A DNA stretch of 5,799 nucleotides from Pseudomonadota bacterium (GCA_023399635.1 JAEWOP010000110.1:1-5799), one strand, 5' to 3'. Counted from the stretch's first letter, positions 1 to 5,799 are shown. A program made the numbers and translations. Notes: generated by a model not told the origin, from the sequence alone.

Positions 1-342
1 CGGATCAAGATGTTCCACGTCAAGGACGCGGAGTTCAATCCGACCGGCCGGCAGGGCGTCTACGGCGGCTACCAGGGCTGGGTGCAGCGCGCCGGCCGTT
101 TCCGTTCGCTGGGCGATGGCCAGGTCGATTTCGGCGCCGTCTTCTCCAAGCTCACCGCCAACGATTTCGACGGCTGGGCCGTCGTGGAATGGGAATGCGC
201 GCTGAAGAATTCCGAGGACGGCGCGCGTGAAGGCGCCGAGTTCGTCAAGCACCACATCATCCGTGTCACGGAGAAGGCCTTCGACGATTTCGCCGCCGGC
301 GGCACGGACGAAGCGGCCAATCGCCGGATGCTGGGACTGTAA
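1..342 (+). CDS. Sugar phosphate isomerase/epimerase-like TIM barrel protein, C-terminal part (5' end outside window)
   Basis: The reading frame is open from the first base and ends at TAA 340-342, giving the last 113 residues of a protein that starts to the left. The visible part contains FHVKDAEF near its start and AVVEWECALK about 60 residues later. This is the usual C-terminal pattern of the xylose isomerase-like / AP endonuclease 2 TIM barrel family. In that family a His or Asp on a late strand and a Glu on the last strand (here the VEWE segment) bind a divalent metal. The RAGRFRSLGDGQVDF stretch between them is the typical loop before the last helix and strand. Such proteins isomerise or epimerise sugars, or act on keto-sugars, in the cytoplasm. 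The gene is followed after 12 bases by a Gfo/Idh/MocA dehydrogenase, a very common pairing in rhizobial sugar operons. The family call is firm. The substrate cannot be read from the sequence. Confidence 0.85.
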   Translation, partial: RIKMFHVKDAEFNPTGRQGVYGGYQGWVQRAGRFRSLGDGQVDFGAVFSKLTANDFDGWAVVEWECALKNSEDGAREGAEFVKHHIIRVTEKAFDDFAAGGTDEAANRRMLGL

Positions 343-354
343 GGAGAGATACCT

Positions 355-1527
355 ATGGCTATCGAAGGCAAGGACGAACAGGCGCGCGAGCCGCGCATCC
401 GGCTCGGCATGGTGGGCGGTGGCGCGGGCGCCTTCATTGGCGCCGTCCACCGCATGGCGGCGCGCCTCGACGACCAGTTCGAGCTGGTGGCGGGCGCGCT
501 CTCCTCGACGCCCGAAAAGTCGATGCAGTCGGGCCGCGATCTTGGGCTCGATCCGGCGCGCACCTATGGCTCCTACAAGGAGATGGCCATCCGCGAGGCG
601 CGGCTGAAGAACGGCATCGAGGCCGTCTCCATCGTGACGCCGAACCACGTGCACTATGAAGCCGCCAAGGAGTTCCTGCGCCGCGGCATCCACGTCATCT
701 GTGACAAGCCGCTCACCTCCAATCTTTCGGATGCGAAGAAGCTGAAGAAGGTAGCGGATGAAAGCGATGCGCTGTTCATCCTCACCCACAACTACACCGG
801 CTATCCGATGGTGCGGCAGGCACGGGAGATGGTGCAGAACGGCGATCTCGGCACGCTTCGTGTCGTCCAGGTCGAGTATCCGCAGGACTGGCTGACGGAA
901 GCCGTTGAGCAGACCGGCGCCAAGCAGGCGGTCTGGCGTACCGATCCGGCGCAGTCGGGTGCCGGCGGCTCGACCGGCGACATCGGCACGCACGCCTATA
1001 ACCTTGCCTCCTTCATCACCGGTCTGACGCTGGAAAGCCTCGCGGCTGATCTCGACAGCTTCGTCGAGGGCCGGCGACTGGATGACAATGCGCATGTCAT
1101 GCTGCGTTTCGAGGGCGGCGCCAAGGGCATGCTCTGGTGCAGCCAGGTGGCACCGGGCCACGAAAACGGGTTGAAGATCCGCGTCTACGGCACCAAGGGC
1201 GGCATTGAATGGACACAGGCCGACCCGAACTACCTGTGGTTTACCCCCTTCGGCGAGCCGAAGCGGCTGATAACCCGAAACGGAGCCGGGGCAGGGGCCG
1301 CGGCAGGTCGCGTGTCACGGATCCCCTCGGGCCATCCGGAAGGCTATCTGGAAGCCTTCGCAACCATCTACACGGAGGCGGCGCGCGCGATCAACGCGGC
1401 CAAGAACGGTGCAAAGGTCGACAAGGACGTCATCTACCCGACCGTCGACGACGGCGTGAAAGGCGTCGCCTTCGTGGAAGCCTGCGTGGCCTCCTCGAAG
1501 AAGAACGGCGCCTGGGTGAAGCTTTAG
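355..1527 (+). CDS. Gfo/Idh/MocA family NAD(P)-dependent sugar oxidoreductase
   Basis: This is a 390-residue protein, a normal length for the family. An N-terminal Rossmann fold (about residues 14-140) carries the dinucleotide loop GGGAGAFIG at 21-29. The CDKP motif at 116-119 supplies the conserved Lys118. GDIGTHAYN at 208-216 supplies Asp209 and His213, so the Lys/Asp/His set typical of active members is complete. The rest is the family's C-terminal alpha/beta domain, with a Gly/Ala-rich loop at 309-318 and a HPEGYLEAF segment at 327-335. There is no signal peptide, so it should act in the cytoplasm, oxidising a sugar or glycoside hydroxyl (or the reverse) with NAD(P). The ATG at 355 is preceded by AAGGAG at 341-346, which overlaps the upstream TAA, with 8-base spacing. 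This implies one transcript with the TIM barrel gene. The exact substrate is unknown. Inositol, glucoside 3-dehydrogenase-like or other sugar activities are all possible. Confidence 0.92.
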   Translation: MAIEGKDEQAREPRIRLGMVGGGAGAFIGAVHRMAARLDDQFELVAGALSSTPEKSMQSGRDLGLDPARTYGSYKEMAIREARLKNGIEAVSIVTPNHVHYEAAKEFLRRGIHVICDKPLTSNLSDAKKLKKVADESDALFILTHNYTGYPMVRQAREMVQNGDLGTLRVVQVEYPQDWLTEAVEQTGAKQAVWRTDPAQSGAGGSTGDIGTHAYNLASFITGLTLESLAADLDSFVEGRRLDDNAHVMLRFEGGAKGMLWCSQVAPGHENGLKIRVYGTKGGIEWTQADPNYLWFTPFGEPKRLITRNGAGAGAAAGRVSRIPSGHPEGYLEAFATIYTEAARAINAAKNGAKVDKDVIYPTVDDGVKGVAFVEACVASSKKNGAWVKL

Positions 1528-1536
1528 GAATGATGG

Positions 1537-1558
1537 CGGGGGACGGTGACGTCCCCCG
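1537..1558 (+). terminator. GC-rich hairpin after the oxidoreductase gene, probable terminator
   Basis: A perfect 9-bp inverted repeat (CGGGGGACG at 1537-1545 and CGTCCCCCG at 1550-1558) encloses a GTGA tetraloop (GNRA type), 9 bases after the stop codon. The position and stem strength suit a transcription terminator or an mRNA 3'-end stabiliser. However, only two T residues follow directly, so it lacks the U-run of a classical intrinsic terminator. It may act with Rho, or only partially, leaving some read-through into the glucosidase gene. Confidence 0.5.
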
Positions 1559-1588
1559 TTACCGTGTCTGCAGCGGCCTCGGGAAGTT

Positions 1589-1617
1589 TCTACAACGTTG
1601 CAGTTTGCCCCTATACA
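1589..1617 (+). promoter_or_regulatory. Candidate sigma70-type promoter for the beta-glucosidase gene
   Basis: TCTACA (1589-1594, 4 of 6 to TTGACA) and TATACA (1612-1617, 4 of 6 to TATAAT) are separated by 17 bases, about 65 bases before the glucosidase ATG and just after the hairpin that ends the previous gene. The position is right and the spacing ideal. The boxes are only moderate, so this is a suggestion. Confidence 0.3.
1590..1603 (+). promoter_or_regulatory. Candidate LacI-family operator
   Basis: CTACAACGTTGCAG is an inverted repeat with 6 of 7 base pairs complementary around a central CG (1596/1597). LacI/GalR-family operators are typically even-length palindromes with an AACGTT-like centre, and sugar genes of rhizobia are often controlled by such repressors. 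The site lies between the candidate -35 and -10 boxes, where binding would block transcription. No regulator gene is visible in the window, so the assignment rests on shape and place only. Confidence 0.3.
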
Positions 1618-1680
1618 TCAGCGCCTGCCTTTACTAAACCGCCGCCAACAGCCCTGTGTCCGTTGAGCGACGAGCCTCCC

Positions 1681-3063
1681 ATGACTGATCCCAAGACCCT
1701 TGCATCCCGCTTTCCCGGCGACTTCACCTTCGGCGTCGCCACCGCCTCCTTCCAGATCGAAGGAGCTACGACGGAGGACGGCCGCAAGCCTTCCATCTGG
1801 GATGCCTTCTCAAACATGCCGGGCCGCGTCCATGGCCGCCAAAATGGCGATGTCGCCTGCGATCACTACCATCGGCTGGACGAAGACCTCGACCTGATCA
1901 AGGAGATGGGTGTCTCGGCCTACCGTTTCTCCATCGCCTGGCCTCGGATCATCCCCGAGGGTGTCGGGCGGGTGAACGAGAAAGGCCTCGACTTCTACGA
2001 CCGGCTGGTCGACGGCTGCAAGGCGCGCGGGATCAAGACCTTCGCGACGCTCTACCATTGGGACCTGCCGCTGGCGCTGATGGGCGATGGCGGCTGGACG
2101 GCCCGCTCCACGGCCTATGCCTTCCAGCGCTACACCAAGGTGGTGATGGACCGGCTCGGCGACCGGCTGGATGCGGTGGCGACCTTCAACGAGCCGTGGT
2201 GCTCCGTGTGGCTCAGCCATCTCTACGGCGAGCACGCGCCGGGCGAGCGCAACATGGAAGCCGCCCTGCACGCCATGCACTACACCAATCTTGCCCATGG
2301 CCTCGGCGTCGAAGCCATTCGTGAGGTGAGCCCCAATGTGCCTGTCGGGCTGGTCTTGAACGCCCATTCCGTCATTGCAGGTTCCGACAGCGCCGACGAC
2401 AAGGCCGCCGCCGAGCGCGCCTTCGATTTCCACAACGGCGCCTTCTTCGGGCCGGTGTTCAAGGGCAAGTACCCGCCGGCGCTCCTCGATGCGCTGGGGG
2501 ATCGCATGCCGAAGATCGAAGAGGGCGATCTCGCGACGATCAGCGGCAAGCTCGACTGGTGGGGGCTCAACTACTATACCCCGATGCGGGTGGCCGACGA
2601 TGCCGCGCGGAGCGGCGACTTCCCCTGGACGATGGACGCTCCTCCGGAGAGCGACGAGAAGACCGATATCGGCTGGGAAATCTATTCGCCGGCGCTGAAG
2701 CTGCTCGTCGAAGACCTCTACCGCCGCTACGATCTTCCCGAAATGTACATCACTGAGAACGGCGCGGCCTACAACATGGGCGTCGGCGCCGACGGGGAGG
2801 TGGATGACCAGCCGCGCCTCGACTACTATGCCGAGCACCTCGCGGTCTGTGGTGATCTCATCACGGATGGTTTCCCGCTGCGCGGCTACTTCGCCTGGAG
2901 CCTGATGGATAATTTTGAATGGGCGAAGGGCTATCAGATGCGCTTCGGCCTTGTCCATGTCGATTACGAGACGCAGCTCCGCACCATCAAGAAGAGCGGC
3001 AAGTGGTACAAGGCGCTTGCGTCCGAGTTTCCGCGAGGCAACCACCGAGCGGTCCTCGACTAG
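1681..3063 (+). CDS. abg: Glycoside hydrolase family 1 beta-glucosidase (Abg-type)
   Basis: The 460-residue protein is a single GH1 TIM barrel that retains beta-anomeric configuration and releases glucose, or a related sugar, from beta-glucosides and cello-oligosaccharides. Visible landmarks are FGVATASFQIEG (17-28, with sugar-binding Gln25), LYHWDLP (124-130), TFNEPW with acid/base Glu171, NYYTP (297-301), YITENG with nucleophile Glu359, and WSLMDNFEW (406-414, glycone-binding Glu413 and Trp414). From memory it aligns almost without gaps to Agrobacterium beta-glucosidase Abg (about 458 residues, starting MTDP; catalytic Glu170 and Glu358 in the literature, apparently one less than here). The start at 1681 is chosen because the protein then begins MTDPKTLASRFPGDF as in Abg. 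The frame is open back to 1546, but those 45 residues are unlike any GH1 N-terminus. The Shine-Dalgarno sequence is poor (ACGAG, about 6 bases upstream). With no signal peptide it should be cytoplasmic and act on imported glycosides. A hairpin and a candidate promoter separate it from the preceding genes. Confidence 0.96.
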   Translation: MTDPKTLASRFPGDFTFGVATASFQIEGATTEDGRKPSIWDAFSNMPGRVHGRQNGDVACDHYHRLDEDLDLIKEMGVSAYRFSIAWPRIIPEGVGRVNEKGLDFYDRLVDGCKARGIKTFATLYHWDLPLALMGDGGWTARSTAYAFQRYTKVVMDRLGDRLDAVATFNEPWCSVWLSHLYGEHAPGERNMEAALHAMHYTNLAHGLGVEAIREVSPNVPVGLVLNAHSVIAGSDSADDKAAAERAFDFHNGAFFGPVFKGKYPPALLDALGDRMPKIEEGDLATISGKLDWWGLNYYTPMRVADDAARSGDFPWTMDAPPESDEKTDIGWEIYSPALKLLVEDLYRRYDLPEMYITENGAAYNMGVGADGEVDDQPRLDYYAEHLAVCGDLITDGFPLRGYFAWSLMDNFEWAKGYQMRFGLVHVDYETQLRTIKKSGKWYKALASEFPRGNHRAVLD

Positions 3064-3404
3064 AGTCACGCCGGTTCTTGCGCGGCTTGCCAACCCCGGG
3101 GGCTGTCATGACGTGCCGAGCGACCGCATAGTTATTTCTCTTTGTCCGTGATTGATGGAAACTCTTGCCTCGGCATCTGTGGCGGCGCGGTGCCATATGC
3201 ATCCAACGGATCACGAGAGGATCCGGCGTGTGGATTTGATCAGGTGAATGCAAAGATGCTAGAGGGACGCCAGACCGTCCGAATGTGTATGTGAGGCTCG
3301 ACGCTTCCGAAGCACGCTCGTCTTTCCGCAGTTGCGGCATTCACCAAAGAGAAGTCCATGATCTACCCATACAAGTTCCGCGATGCCTCTACCGGAGGCG
3401 CGCG
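3064..3404. other. Intergenic region between the glucosidase and methionine-transport operons
   Basis: These 341 bases hold no recognisable conventional gene. I see no convincing intrinsic terminator after the glucosidase: a CCCCGGGG palindrome (3094-3101) has no loop or T-run, and a T-rich patch (3131-3143) lacks a preceding stem. The second half has small potential hairpins: GGCATC/GGTGCC (3172-3177 with 3189-3194, one G-T pair), CGGATC/GATCCG (3207-3212 with 3220-3225), GGACG/CGTCC (3265-3269 with 3276-3280) and CCGC/GCGG (3326-3329 with 3334-3337). TGCAT/ATGCA (3198-3202 with 3248-3252) could enclose the second of these. An 11-base palindrome GCTTCCGAAGC sits at 3303-3313. A weak -35-like TTGATC (3236-3241) has no good -10 partner. 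The promoter of the met operon must lie here but cannot be placed with confidence. Confidence 0.6.
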
Positions 3405-3408
3405 ATGA
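3358..3408 (+). CDS. Possible 16-codon leader ORF overlapping the metN start (ATGA)
   Basis: An ATG at 3358 opens a frame of 16 codons (MIYPYKFRDASTGGAR) ending at TGA 3406-3408, which shares bases with the metN ATG at 3405-3407. A purine stretch AAAGAGAAG (3346-3354) lies three bases before the ATG and is a weak ribosome binding site. If translated, the peptide would couple metN translation to its own through the ATGA junction. It contains no methionine other than the start, so it is not a classical methionine-rich attenuator peptide. I recognise no family. The overlap could be chance, so confidence is low. Confidence 0.25.
   Translation: MIYPYKFRDASTGGAR
3394..3398 (+). promoter_or_regulatory. 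Ribosome binding site that sets the metN start
   Basis: GGAGG ends six bases before the ATG at 3405. The internal ATG at 3447 (residue 15, MVSFEQ) has no purine-rich site in front of it, so 3405 is preferred. The binding site lies inside the possible 16-codon leader ORF. Confidence 0.65.
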
Positions 3409-4487
3409 GCCGCGCTCAAATCGGACAAGTCGCCGCTGCCGTCCCCATGGTCAGTTTCGAGCAGGTCACCAAGCGCTTTGGCGGGACGGGCAACCAGCCG
3501 GCATTCACTGCGCTGGATGGTGTCGACCTCGTCGTTCCCCGCGGCACGATCACCGGCATTATCGGCCGTTCCGGTGCAGGCAAGTCAACGCTCATCCGCC
3601 TCGTCAACGGGCTTGAGAAGGCTACTTCCGGCCGCGTCATCGTCGATGGCGTGGAAGTGGGTGGACTGTCGGAAACGGGACTGCGCGATCTACGTCGCCA
3701 GGTCGGCATGATCTTCCAGCACTTCAATCTTCTGTCGTCGCGGACGGCGTTCGACAATGTTGCGCTGCCGCTCGAGGTTGCCGGCATGGACCGCAAGACG
3801 ATCCGCGACCGTGTTGCGCCGCTCCTCGATCTCGTCGGCCTTGGCGACAAGGCAAACCGGTATCCGGCGGAGCTTTCCGGCGGGCAGAAGCAGCGGATCG
3901 GCATTGCCCGCGCACTTGCCACCGAGCCGAAGCTGCTGTTGTCGGACGAGGCAACCTCGGCGCTCGACCCCGAGACCACGCAGTCCATCCTCGAACTCCT
4001 CAAGACGATCAACCGCGACCTCGGCCTCACCGTCCTGCTCATCACCCACGAAATGGAGGTGGTGAAGACGATCGCCTCGCAGGTCGCGGTCATTGACAAG
4101 GGCAAGATCGTCGAGAACGGCCGGACCTTCGATATCTTCACGACGCCCAAGCACGAGACGACGCAGTCGCTTCTGTCCGCGGCGATCGGCGCGAAGCTGC
4201 CCGAATGGATTCGTCCGGAGCCAAAAGCCGAACCGGCCGCCGGCGATCGGGCGTTGGTGCGGCTGATCTTCTTCGGGGAAACTGCCTTCCAGCCGCTGAC
4301 GGCGCGTCTGGTCGCCGAGATCGGGCCTGACGTGAACATCCTTGCCGGCGCAATCGACGAGATTGCCGGCGAACCCTACGGCTCGCTGGTTGTTTCCTAT
4401 CCTGCCGACCCGGATACGCTTGAGCGAGCCAGGAGCTTCTACCAGCAGACCGGACTGACCACGGAGGTGCTCGGCTATGGCGCCTGA
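3405..4487 (+). CDS. metN: Methionine ABC transporter ATP-binding protein MetN
   Basis: This is the ATPase of the MetNIQ importer for D- and L-methionine. It works as a dimer on the cytoplasmic face of two MetI subunits. The 360-residue protein has the whole ABC cassette: Walker A GRSGAGKST (54-62), Q-loop Gln105 in FQHFNLL, signature LSGGQ (157-161), Walker B LLLSDE (177-182), D-loop SALD (185-188) and H-loop His215. Residues from about 283 to 357 form the C-terminal NIL (ferredoxin/ACT-like) domain. In E. coli MetN this domain binds cytoplasmic methionine and shuts down transport (transinhibition), so the same feedback is likely here. The ATG at 3405 has GGAGG six bases upstream. It gives about 14 residues before the conserved start (MVSFEQVTKRF), so residue 15 remains an alternative start (E. 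coli MetN is about 343 residues). The 3' end overlaps metI by 11 bases, as expected for a coupled operon. Confidence 0.96.
   Translation: MSRAQIGQVAAAVPMVSFEQVTKRFGGTGNQPAFTALDGVDLVVPRGTITGIIGRSGAGKSTLIRLVNGLEKATSGRVIVDGVEVGGLSETGLRDLRRQVGMIFQHFNLLSSRTAFDNVALPLEVAGMDRKTIRDRVAPLLDLVGLGDKANRYPAELSGGQKQRIGIARALATEPKLLLSDEATSALDPETTQSILELLKTINRDLGLTVLLITHEMEVVKTIASQVAVIDKGKIVENGRTFDIFTTPKHETTQSLLSAAIGAKLPEWIRPEPKAEPAAGDRALVRLIFFGETAFQPLTARLVAEIGPDVNILAGAIDEIAGEPYGSLVVSYPADPDTLERARSFYQQTGLTTEVLGYGA
4463..4467 (+). promoter_or_regulatory. metI ribosome binding site inside metN
   Basis: GGAGG lies within the last codons of metN, nine bases before the metI ATG at 4477. The next in-frame ATG, at 4489, is 21 bases away, so this site fixes the overlapping start. 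It suggests that ribosomes finishing metN help to start metI. Confidence 0.65.
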
Positions 4488-5145
4488 TATGCTCGTCTCG
4501 CTTCTGTGGAAGGCGCTTCTGCAGACCGCGCACATGGTGTTCGTCTCGGGCATCGTCGGGACACTGATCGGGCTGCCGATCGGCGTGTTCCTGGCGACCA
4601 GCAACCGCGGCGAGCTCTTCCCGGCACCGACCGTCAACAAGATCGTCGGCGCCATCGTCAATGCGACACGTTCTACGCCCTTCATCATTCTGGTGGTGGC
4701 GATCATCCCGTTCACGCGGATGATTGCCGGCACCTCGATCGGCACGACGGCGGCAATCGTGCCGCTGACGATCGCGACGATCCCATTCATCGCACGACTG
4801 ATCGAATCCTCGATCCGCGAAGTCGACAGGGGGCTGATCGAGGCGGCCCGCGCCATGGGTGCGACGCCGATCCAGATCGTCTCCAAGGTGCTGCTGCCGG
4901 AAGCGCTGCCGAGTATCGTGCTGGCGCTTACCCTGACCCTCGTCAGCCTCGTCGGCTATTCCGCCATGGTGGGCGCGGTTGGCGGCGGCGGTCTTGGCGA
5001 CCTTGGTATCCGCTACGGCTACCAGCGCTTCATGCCCGAGGTCATGCTGGCGGTGGTCGTGGTGTTGATCGTCGTCGTACAGGCCATCCAGAGCGCCGGC
5101 GACATTCTCGCCCGCCGCTTCGACAAGCGGACGCGCAAGAACTAA
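4477..5145 (+). CDS. metI: Methionine ABC transporter permease MetI
   Basis: This is the inner-membrane permease of the MetNIQ importer. It acts as a homodimer forming the methionine path and docks on MetN. The 222-residue length agrees with the family (E. coli about 217). The hydrophobic profile fits five membrane segments, at roughly residues 18-42, 56-80, 84-107, 141-165 and 187-209. The cytoplasmic EAA loop, IEAARAMGATPIQIVSKVLLPEALPSI (split here as IEAARAMGATPIQ at 121-133 followed directly by the PEALPS segment at 141-146), is the coupling helix that contacts MetN. Other family hallmarks are NATRSTPFI (62-70) and the glycine-rich GAVGGGGLGDLG (166-177), followed by the RYGYQRF segment (179-185). 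The start at 4477 lies within the end of metN and is supported by GGAGG at 4463-4467. The TAA at 5143-5145 is 32 bases before metQ. Confidence 0.96.
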   Translation: MAPDMLVSLLWKALLQTAHMVFVSGIVGTLIGLPIGVFLATSNRGELFPAPTVNKIVGAIVNATRSTPFIILVVAIIPFTRMIAGTSIGTTAAIVPLTIATIPFIARLIESSIREVDRGLIEAARAMGATPIQIVSKVLLPEALPSIVLALTLTLVSLVGYSAMVGAVGGGGLGDLGIRYGYQRFMPEVMLAVVVVLIVVVQAIQSAGDILARRFDKRTRKN

Positions 5146-5177
5146 CAGTTCCCTCACCGACCCAAGGAGTAATCACG

Positions 5178-5799
5178 ATGAAGAAAATAGCTCTCCTTGC
5201 TGCATTTGCAGCAGCTCTTTCCGCCGGAACGGCCCTTGCCGAAGACATCAAGGTTGGCGTTTCCGTCGGCGAGCACGCCGAGATCATGGAGAAGGTCAAG
5301 GAAGTCGCGGCCGAGAAGGGCCTGAACATCGATATCGTCGAGTTCTCCGACTATGTCGTGCCGAACCAGGCGCTCAACGATGGCGACCTCAACGCCAATT
5401 CCTTCCAGCACCAGCCCTATCTCGACAACCAGATCGCCGACCGCGGCTTCAAGATCGAGAGCGTCGCGAAGACGATCACCACCCCGATGGGCGTCTACTC
5501 GAAGAAGGTGAAGAGCCTCGACGAACTGGAAGACGGCGCAACGGTCGGTATCCCGAACGACCCGACCAACGGCGGTCGCGCGCTTCTGGTGCTCCAGGCG
5601 CATGGGCTGATCAAGGTCAATCCGGAAGCCGGCCTCAAGGCTACCCCGGTTGACGTGACCGAAAATCCGAAGAACATCCAGTTTGCCGAGCTCGACGCTG
5701 CCCAACTGCCGCGTTCGCTCGACGATACGGATGCCTCGGTGATCAACACCAACTATGCGCTGGATGCCGGTCTGAACCCCAACTCCGATTCCATCGCCA
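5178..5799 (+). CDS. metQ: Methionine-binding periplasmic protein MetQ, N-terminal part (runs off the window)
   Basis: This NlpA/MetQ-family substrate-binding protein captures methionine and delivers it to MetI. The frame is open to the end of the window, giving 207 codons of the roughly 260 expected. The start has AAGGAG (5164-5169) eight bases upstream. Residues 1-21 form a signal peptide: KK, a hydrophobic core, then ALA before Glu22. There is no lipobox cysteine, so the product should be a free periplasmic protein, unlike lipidated E. coli MetQ. Family landmarks are FSDYVVPNQAL (56-66), NSFQHQPYL (74-82), GIPNDPTNGGRAL (124-136) and NTNYAL (190-195). The aromatic, His78, Arg134 and Asn residues in these segments are those expected around the bound methionine. 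Placement directly after metNI supports methionine over other substrates of this family. The missing end is only the window edge, with no sign of damage to the gene. Confidence 0.95.
   Translation, partial: MKKIALLAAFAAALSAGTALAEDIKVGVSVGEHAEIMEKVKEVAAEKGLNIDIVEFSDYVVPNQALNDGDLNANSFQHQPYLDNQIADRGFKIESVAKTITTPMGVYSKKVKSLDELEDGATVGIPNDPTNGGRALLVLQAHGLIKVNPEAGLKATPVDVTENPKNIQFAELDAAQLPRSLDDTDASVINTNYALDAGLNPNSDSIA

Noticed and set aside
1546..1680. In-frame 45-residue N-terminal extension of the beta-glucosidase
   Set aside because: It does not resemble any GH1 N-terminus or a proper signal peptide. It would start inside the hairpin after the previous gene and cover the candidate promoter. The Abg-like start at 1681 fits the family.
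1810..3093. Long open frame on the - strand (427 codons) opposite the beta-glucosidase
   Set aside because: It is antisense to a clearly real GH1 gene, and its composition is what codon bias of the + strand gene produces in GC-rich DNA. No recognisable motif is present.
3234..3262. SAM-II riboswitch upstream of metN
   Set aside because: Some conserved-looking words are present, but the sequence before GATTTG (GTGTG) has no matching strand after the TGC block, so the obligatory P1 stem and pseudoknot cannot be drawn. Not annotated as a riboswitch. A covariance-model search would settle it.
2987..3340. 117-codon open frame on the - strand across the glucosidase end and the intergenic region
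   Set aside because: It overlaps the end of the real GH1 gene, has no family resemblance, and its residue composition looks random.
3285..3404. In-frame 40-residue N-terminal extension of MetN
   Set aside because: It is arginine-rich, unlike MetN proteins, and has no ribosome binding site. The ATG at 3405 has GGAGG at ideal spacing and gives a normal protein length.
3690..4886. Long open frame on the - strand (398 codons) opposite metN and metI
   Set aside because: It is a shadow of two well-supported overlapping + strand genes, with no motif of its own.
5139..5151. Small hairpin GAACT/AGTTC spanning the metI stop codon
   Set aside because: It has only five base pairs with a three-base loop and no T-run. 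It is too weak to call a terminator or processing site, and metQ clearly continues the operon.

Overview
This is a GC-rich window with every supported gene on the + strand. It reads as chromosome or large-replicon DNA of an alphaproteobacterium, most likely Rhizobiaceae (Agrobacterium, Rhizobium, Ensifer or Shinella type). The strongest clue is the glycoside hydrolase at 1681-3063. Compared from memory, it matches the well-studied Agrobacterium beta-glucosidase Abg almost collinearly. The heavy use of G/C at third codon positions and the AAGGAG-type ribosome binding sites agree with that.

Left part (1-3063): carbohydrate catabolism. The window opens inside the C-terminal third of a sugar isomerase/epimerase-type TIM barrel protein (1-342). 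It is followed 12 bases later by a Gfo/Idh/MocA NAD(P)-dependent sugar dehydrogenase (355-1527), and the two look co-transcribed. A strong GC hairpin (1537-1558) follows the dehydrogenase. The next 120 bases hold a candidate promoter overlapped by a LacI-like inverted repeat. Then comes a family 1 beta-glucosidase without a signal peptide (1681-3063). A reasonable inference is that glycosides enter the cytoplasm through a transporter encoded to the left, and are then hydrolysed and/or oxidised and isomerised here.

Middle (3064-3404): 341 bases with no convincing conventional gene. They separate the sugar genes from the methionine genes. I see several small hairpins, no convincing intrinsic terminator, and a 16-codon ORF (3358-3408) whose stop overlaps the metN start as ATGA.

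Right part (3405-5799): a methionine ABC importer operon in the order metN (ATPase with C-terminal NIL sensor domain), metI (permease) and metQ (periplasmic binding protein, cut by the window end after 207 codons). metN and metI overlap by 11 bases, and metQ starts 32 bases after metI with its own strong ribosome binding site. MetQ has an ordinary cleavable signal peptide instead of the lipobox of the E. coli protein.

I find no mobile elements, CRISPR arrays, tRNA or rRNA genes, and no clear new system. The points most worth a second look are the metN leader with its coupled mini-ORF, the LacI-like operator at the glucosidase promoter, and the dehydrogenase/isomerase pair as a possible 3-keto-glycoside route.
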